Source: Allobosea sp. OK403
Lineage (GTDB): Bacteria > Pseudomonadota > Alphaproteobacteria > Rhizobiales > Beijerinckiaceae
DNA length: 64,000 nucleotides
NCBI RefSeq assembly: GCF_900113835.1
Contig: NZ_FOQV01000001.1
Coordinates: forward strand, 744,001-808,000
Reading direction: 5' to 3'
In this document: piece after piece, positions 59,374 through 64,000 of the stretch
How positions within the stretch are numbered: the first letter of the stretch is position 1
Layout: every line of letters starts with the position of its first letter
Notes under the pieces: model-generated
Database searches by the model: none
What the model saw: only the letters and a program-made list of their open reading frames with translations
What the model was told of the DNA's origin: nothing
Program-made: the position numbers and the translations under genes

Positions 59374-59861
59374 GTGCTCGACTCCACGGCGGCGTAGCGC
59401 TGGCTGATCGCGGCCGTCGCGGCGGGACCCGGCGCATTACGGAAGACCGGGTCCGAGAGCGGCCGGCCGCTGACGCGATCAACCAGGATCGGCTCGGCCG
59501 CAGTGCCGGTCTCGCCGTTCAGAATGATGACGCTCGCACCTTCCGGTGCGAAATGACGGTTGCCCCAGGTCAGCAGCGCCTGCAGCACAGGGCGGAAATC
59601 ACGTCCTCGCTCGGTCAGCAGATAGTCGAAGCGCTTCGGACGGTCGCTATAGGGGCGCTTTTCCAGCAGGCCGCTTTCGATGAGGCCATTGAGCCGTCGC
59701 GTCAGCATGTTCGGCGCGATGCCGAGGCTGGCCTGGAAGCCGTCGAAGCGCGTGATGCCGGCGAGGGCGTCCCTCAGGATCAGGATGCTCCACCATTCCC
59801 CGACGCGCTCCAGGCTGCGTGCGACCGGGCAGCTCATCGCGCCGAAATCCTTGCGTCGCAT
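59370..59861 (-). CDS. HxlR-family transcriptional regulator
   Basis: A 163-residue winged-helix regulator. The family signature CPVARSLERVGEWWSILILRDAL places a Cys near residue 11, followed by RFDGFQASLGIAPNMLTRRLNGLIESGLLEK, the recognition helix and wing. HxlR proteins respond to electrophiles, redox state or small toxins. It is the first gene of the pair and is likely to repress or activate both. It has a dyad just upstream of its start. Confidence 0.92.
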   Translation of the reverse strand: MRRKDFGAMSCPVARSLERVGEWWSILILRDALAGITRFDGFQASLGIAPNMLTRRLNGLIESGLLEKRPYSDRPKRFDYLLTERGRDFRPVLQALLTWGNRHFAPEGASVIILNGETGTAAEPILVDRVSGRPLSDPVFRNAPGPAATAAISQRYAAVESST

Positions 59862-59879
59862 CAGACGATTCCTGTTCAG

Positions 59880-59900
59880 TGACTTTCACGATGATAGTCA
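59880..59900. promoter_or_regulatory. Candidate HxlR operator
   Basis: A near-perfect dyad TGACTTTCA-CGA-TGATAGTCA (8 of 9 pairs) lies 19 bases before the HxlR start codon, where an autoregulator would bind. Confidence 0.5.
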
Positions 59901-59943
59901 GTTTTCGCTAGCTTTCATCATGCAAGTTTCAACTGGCACCCTT

Positions 59944-60207
59944 GCGCCAAGCACAAAAAAACCGGGGCATTTCTGCCCCGGTTTCGCAGGTGGACCGTGA
60001 GACGCACGGTCGGGAGGAAGCGTGATTCCGCCTGAGCCTGAAGGCTCAGTAGGAATAGTACATCGCGAACTCGACCGGGTGCGGCGTCATCTCGAAGCGC
60101 GCCACATCCTGCATCTTGAGCTCGATATAGCTCTCGATGAAGTCGTCGTTGAAGACGCCGCCGGCCTTGAGGAAGGCGTTGTCCTTCTTGAGCGAGTCGA
60201 GCGCTTC
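59944..60207. repeat. Right direct repeat, the intact glnA 3' end (copy B)
   Basis: The parent sequence of the copy at 57663. It includes the end of glnA, its stop codon and its terminator. Confidence 0.9.
59955..59984 (-). terminator. Rho-independent terminator of glnA
   Basis: A perfect 11-base stem AAACCGGGGCA / TGCCCCGGTTT with loop TTTC. On the minus strand it is followed by seven T (A run at 59955-59961). It lies about 60 bases after the glnA stop. Confidence 0.9.
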
Positions 60208-61455
60208 GCGCAGCGAGCCGCAGACAGTCGGGATCTTCTTCAACTCGCGCGGCGGCAGGTCGTAGAGGTCCTTGTCCATCGCCGGGCCCGGATCGATCTT
60301 GTTGATGATGCCGTCAAGACCGGCCATCAGCATCGCGGCGAAGGCGAGATAGGGGTTCGCCATCGGATCAGGGAAGCGGACCTCGACGCGCTTGGCCTTG
60401 GGCGAGGTCGTCCACGGAATACGGCAGGAGGCCGAACGGTTGCGCGCGGAATAGGCGAGCAGAACCGGGGCCTCATAGCCCGGGACGAGGCGCTTGTAGG
60501 AGTTGGTCGAGGGGTTGGTGAAGGCGTTCAGCGCCTTGGCGTGCTTGATGATGCCGCCAATGTACCACAGGCACTCCTGCGACAGGTCGGCGTACTTGTT
60601 GCCGGCCATGACAGGCTTGCCGCCCTTCCAGATCGACTGGTGGACGTGCATGCCCGAGCCGTTGTCGCCATAGATCGGCTTCGGCATGAAGGTCGCGGTC
60701 TTGCCGTAGCTCTGCGCGACGTTGTGGATCGCGTACTTATAGACCTGCATGGTGTCGGCCATGTGGGTCAGGGTGTCGAACTTCAGGCCGAGCTCGTGCT
60801 GGGCCGAGGCGACCTCGTGGTGGTGCTTCTCGACCTTGGCGCCCATGGCCGCCATGGCTGCCAGCATTTCGCCGCGCATGTCCTGCGCCGAATCCTGCGG
60901 CGGGACGGGGAAGTAGCCGCCCTTGGTGGCGATGCGGTGGCCGAGATTGCCGCCCTCATAGTCGGTCATGCCGTTGATCGGCAGTTCGACGTTGTCGAGC
61001 TTGAAGCCCGTATTGTAGGGGTCGGCGGAGATCTTGACGTCGTCGAAGACGAAGAACTCGGCCTCGGGACCGACATAGATGGTGTCGCCGATGCCGGTCG
61101 ACTTCAGATAGGCCTCAGCCTTCTTGGCGATGCCGCGCGGGTCGCGGTTATAGGGCTCGCCGGTGGCGGGCTCGAGCACGTCGCAGGTGATGACCATGGT
61201 CGCTGCGGAGAAGAACGGGTCCATGACGGCCGTCGTCGGATCCGGCATCAGCAGCATGTCGGACTCGTTGATGGCCTTCCAGCCGGCGATCGAGGACCCA
61301 TCGAACATCGTGCCCTCGGCGAAGATGTCCTCATCGATCATCGTGACGTCGAACGTCACATGCTGCCACTTGCCGCGCGGGTCGGTGAAGCGGAAGTCGA
61401 CATACTTGACGTCGTTGTCCTTGATCGCCTTGAGGACATCCTTGGCGCTCTTCAT
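60046..61455 (-). CDS. glnA: Glutamine synthetase type I
   Basis: A 469-residue dodecameric enzyme that makes glutamine from glutamate and ammonia with ATP. Visible are the beta-grasp N-terminus ([29 protein letters not shown]), [34 protein letters not shown], and [17 protein letters not shown], and the adenylylation tyrosine in [14 protein letters not shown]. It is the second gene of the glnBA operon, 97 bases after glnB. It is the intact gene; a damaged 3' copy sits at 57764. Confidence 0.97.
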   Translation of the reverse strand: MKSAKDVLKAIKDNDVKYVDFRFTDPRGKWQHVTFDVTMIDEDIFAEGTMFDGSSIAGWKAINESDMLLMPDPTTAVMDPFFSAATMVITCDVLEPATGEPYNRDPRGIAKKAEAYLKSTGIGDTIYVGPEAEFFVFDDVKISADPYNTGFKLDNVELPINGMTDYEGGNLGHRIATKGGYFPVPPQDSAQDMRGEMLAAMAAMGAKVEKHHHEVASAQHELGLKFDTLTHMADTMQVYKYAIHNVAQSYGKTATFMPKPIYGDNGSGMHVHQSIWKGGKPVMAGNKYADLSQECLWYIGGIIKHAKALNAFTNPSTNSYKRLVPGYEAPVLLAYSARNRSASCRIPWTTSPKAKRVEVRFPDPMANPYLAFAAMLMAGLDGIINKIDPGPAMDKDLYDLPPRELKKIPTVCGSLREALDSLKKDNAFLKAGGVFNDDFIESYIELKMQDVARFEMTPHPVEFAMYYSY

Positions 61456-61552
61456 CTCAGCATTCCTCTTGAAAGCAGTTTCTCAACATTGACTGATCCG
61501 CGGTGTGTCCAAACCACCGGGACGCAGAACCTTCGGGTCGGGATTGAAGCCC

Positions 61553-62163
<611 letters not shown>

Positions 62164-63720
62164 GTGCTTGCCGGACGTGAGCGGCTTCTGGATGATGCCT
62201 TCGTGGATAGAGCTGACAAAACCGGGCTGGCGCTGCTGAGCGTGGCCGATATGGCGGCGGCCGATCGTGCGACGATCGCGGCCGGCACGCCGGGACTCGC
62301 GCTGATGGAGCGGGCAGGGCGAGCGGTTGCCGATGCGGTCAGCCGGCGAGCCCGGCCCGGTAACGGCGTGCTCGTTCTGTGCGGCCCGGGGAACAATGGC
62401 GGCGACGGCTTCGTCGCGGCGCGCTTGCTGCGCGAGCGCGGCTTTGACGTCACTGTCGCGCTGGCCGGCAAGCGCTCCGCTCTGACGGGCGATGCCGCCA
62501 CCATGGCCGCACGGTGGACCGGGGCGATCGCGCCGATCGCGGCCATCGTACCGCACGATCACGCCTTGATCGTCGACGCGCTTTATGGCGCGGGGCTCAA
62601 CCGGCCCCTGGCCGGCGATGTTGCCGGGCTCGTCGCAGCGGTCAATGCAGCGGACAGGCCGGTGATCGCGGTCGATGTGCCGAGCGGGTTGCCGGGCGAT
62701 AGCGGCCGACCCGAGGGGGTGGTCGTACAGGCCGACGAGACCGTGACCTTTTTTCGGCTGAAGCCCGGCCATCTACTCGAGCCCGGGCGTGGGCTCTGCG
62801 GGGTCGTCACGCTTGCCCAGATCGGCCTGAGTCCGGAGACCGTCTTCGGCGTGGGCGGGTTGAAGCCTGCTATGTTCCGCAATGGCCCCGCCTTGTGGCG
62901 CGAACTCTGGCCGAGACATCAACGCGATACACATAAATACCGCCGCGGCGCCGTTCTCATCGTGGCTGGCGGACTTTCCGGGGTCGGCGCGCCGCGGCTC
63001 GGCGCGCGGGCTGCGCTTCGCATCGGCGCGGGCCTCGTCACCGTGGCTTGTCGCCCTGAGGCCCTGGCCGCCCATGCGGCGCGCGGGCCCGACGCCTTGA
63101 TGCAGAGGCCGATCCCAACGGAGGCCGCGCTTCAGGGCCTGCTTGACGATGAACGTCTCGGCGCCGTCCTGATCGGGCCGGCTCTCGGGCTCGATGCTGA
63201 GGCGAGGGCTGCCGTGATGGCTGTGCTGCGCGCCGACATTCCGGCGGTGTTCGATGCCGATGCGTTGACGCTGCTCGCCTCGCGGCCGGGTTGGTTGCGC
63301 CAGCGGGCTAAGCCTTGCGTGCTGACGCCGCATGAAGGCGAGTTTGCGCGCTTGTTTGGCGATGACGAGCGAATCGTCGCGCAGGCGTCGAAGCTGGAAC
63401 GGGCGAAGCTGGCCGCGGCCGCCTCGGGCGCGGTCGTCGTGCTGAAGGGGTCCGATACCGTGATCGCCGATCCCGATGGCAGGGCGGCGATCAACGCGAC
63501 CGGCTCCTGGGCGCTGGCGACGGCCGGGGCGGGCGATGTTCTCGGTGGTCTCATCGCCGGATTGCTGGCGCAGGGCATGCCGGCCTTCGAGGCGGCCTGT
63601 GCCGCAGTCTGGCTGCACGGCAAGGCTGGCGAGGCACTCGGTCCGGGCCTGATCGCCGACGATCTGCCGGAAGCGATCCCGTCTCTCGTCGCGCCTGCCT
63701 TGGCAGATGATGACGCCTGA
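62164..63720 (+). CDS. nnrD: Bifunctional NAD(P)HX epimerase and ADP/ATP-dependent dehydratase
   Basis: A 518-residue cytoplasmic repair enzyme for hydrated NAD(P)H. The N-terminal YjeF epimerase domain (about residues 25-225) has LSVADMAAADRATIAAG, VLCGPGNNGGDGFVAARLL and IVDALYGAGLNRPL. The C-terminal ribokinase-like dehydratase domain has KYRRGAVLIVAGG, PCVLTPHEGEFARLFG and NATGSWALATAGAGDVLGGLIAGLLAQG, the catalytic glycine-rich part. Start at GTG 62164 is uncertain because no ribosome binding site is seen; the fold begins near residue 25. Confidence 0.95.
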   Translation: MLAGRERLLDDAFVDRADKTGLALLSVADMAAADRATIAAGTPGLALMERAGRAVADAVSRRARPGNGVLVLCGPGNNGGDGFVAARLLRERGFDVTVALAGKRSALTGDAATMAARWTGAIAPIAAIVPHDHALIVDALYGAGLNRPLAGDVAGLVAAVNAADRPVIAVDVPSGLPGDSGRPEGVVVQADETVTFFRLKPGHLLEPGRGLCGVVTLAQIGLSPETVFGVGGLKPAMFRNGPALWRELWPRHQRDTHKYRRGAVLIVAGGLSGVGAPRLGARAALRIGAGLVTVACRPEALAAHAARGPDALMQRPIPTEAALQGLLDDERLGAVLIGPALGLDAEARAAVMAVLRADIPAVFDADALTLLASRPGWLRQRAKPCVLTPHEGEFARLFGDDERIVAQASKLERAKLAAAASGAVVVLKGSDTVIADPDGRAAINATGSWALATAGAGDVLGGLIAGLLAQGMPAFEAACAAVWLHGKAGEALGPGLIADDLPEAIPSLVAPALADDDA

Positions 63721-63735
63721 AGGCGCCTCAACCGT

Positions 63736-63765
63736 CAGGCCCGCCTTCCGAGGAAGGCGGGCCTG
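63736..63765. terminator. Terminator between nnrD and the last gene
   Basis: A perfect 12-base stem CAGGCCCGCCTT / AAGGCGGGCCTG with loop CCGAGG. It follows the nnrD stop by 15 bases and lies between convergent genes. On the plus strand it is followed by CTCTATTATT. Confidence 0.85.
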
Positions 63766-63827
63766 CTCTATTATTCCCTGACTGTCAGACCTGATCGAAC
63801 GCGATGCCGATCAGTCCCTGGGTTAGA

Positions 63828-64000
63828 TCAGGTGCCGGCATAGGAGACCGCAGGCGCGGCGTGGAGCTGATCCTTGGTCAGGTTGATCTTGCCGTGATCA
63901 GGATACATCGCCGGAGCCCTGGGAGCAGGCTGCACTGAGGCGATGCCGCCAGAGCCACTACCTGTGCCGCCGCTTGGAGCCGGGGCAGGCGCTGCGGTGG
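63828..64000 (-). CDS. 3' end of an unknown gene, runs off the window
   Basis: On the minus strand a frame open to the window edge ends with TGA at 63830-63828. It reads an Ala/Pro/Gly/Ser-rich stretch (SGGTGSGSGGIASVQPAPRA), then MYPDHGKINLTKDQLHAAPA and a short end SYAGT. It is too partial to name. The composition suggests a surface or secreted protein with a flexible tail. It is convergent with nnrD, with a terminator between. Confidence 0.45.
   Translation of the reverse strand, partial: TAAPAPAPSGGTGSGSGGIASVQPAPRAPAMYPDHGKINLTKDQLHAAPAVSYAGT

Overview
The window is a stretch of GC-rich chromosome from an alphaproteobacterium, most likely of the Hyphomicrobiales (Rhizobiales), with a Bosea- or Methylobacterium-like gene set. 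This rests on family knowledge, not a database search. Supporting signs are a mitochondrial-type NDUFA12 complex I protein, a B12-dependent ribonucleotide reductase, Mur-type boxes before mntH, an Irr-type (ICE) box before the suf cluster, an RNase E with a charged insertion in its S1 domain, and the palindromic intergenic repeats typical of this order (cores ACCGGTTCCCACTT and CGGGTCAAGCCCGACCATGACG).

Layout. Positions 1-1760 hold debris: the tail of an XRE-type repressor, a 177-residue protein of unknown function, and a TniQ-like fragment. Positions 1.8-5.5 kb hold nrdJ. Positions 5.5-10.4 kb hold a TetR/NIPSNAP divergent pair, the NDUFA12 gene, an isochorismatase-like hydrolase and mntH. 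Positions 10.4-15.3 kb hold a DUF2155 gene, aat, accC-accB, aroQ and a DsbA-like protein. Positions 15.4-22 kb hold an aminotransferase, a large MscS-type channel and rne with a long leader. Positions 22.6-30 kb hold an amidase, penicillin-binding protein 1A, prfB with its programmed +1 frameshift, an M23 peptidase and a peroxiredoxin. Positions 30.2-36 kb hold an AsmA/DUF3971 giant, tyrS and a hydrolase.

Positions 36.1-43.5 kb are the iron-sulfur assembly operon: an IscS-like desulfurase, sufB, a small secreted TIMP/NTR-like protein, sufC, sufD, a 4-oxalocrotonate tautomerase-like protein, sufS and sufT, behind an Irr-type box. SufA lies 3 kb further on. Positions 43.5-55.2 kb are general genes (PhzF, YjbR/MmcQ, Ldh-type dehydrogenase, TfoX domain, GGDEF, RhlE helicase, hydrolase, LysR, ParE). 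Positions 55.3-57.6 kb carry a glycosyltransferase and a FkbM methyltransferase. Positions 57.66-60.2 kb hold a MATE efflux pump with its HxlR regulator, flanked by two direct copies of the 3' end of glnA. Intact glnA and glnB follow, then the NAD(P)HX repair enzyme and the end of an unknown gene.

Most of the window is ordinary core genome. The parts that stand out are the TIMP-like and tautomerase genes coupled into the suf operon, the MATE-HxlR cassette between partial glnA copies, and the degraded left end.
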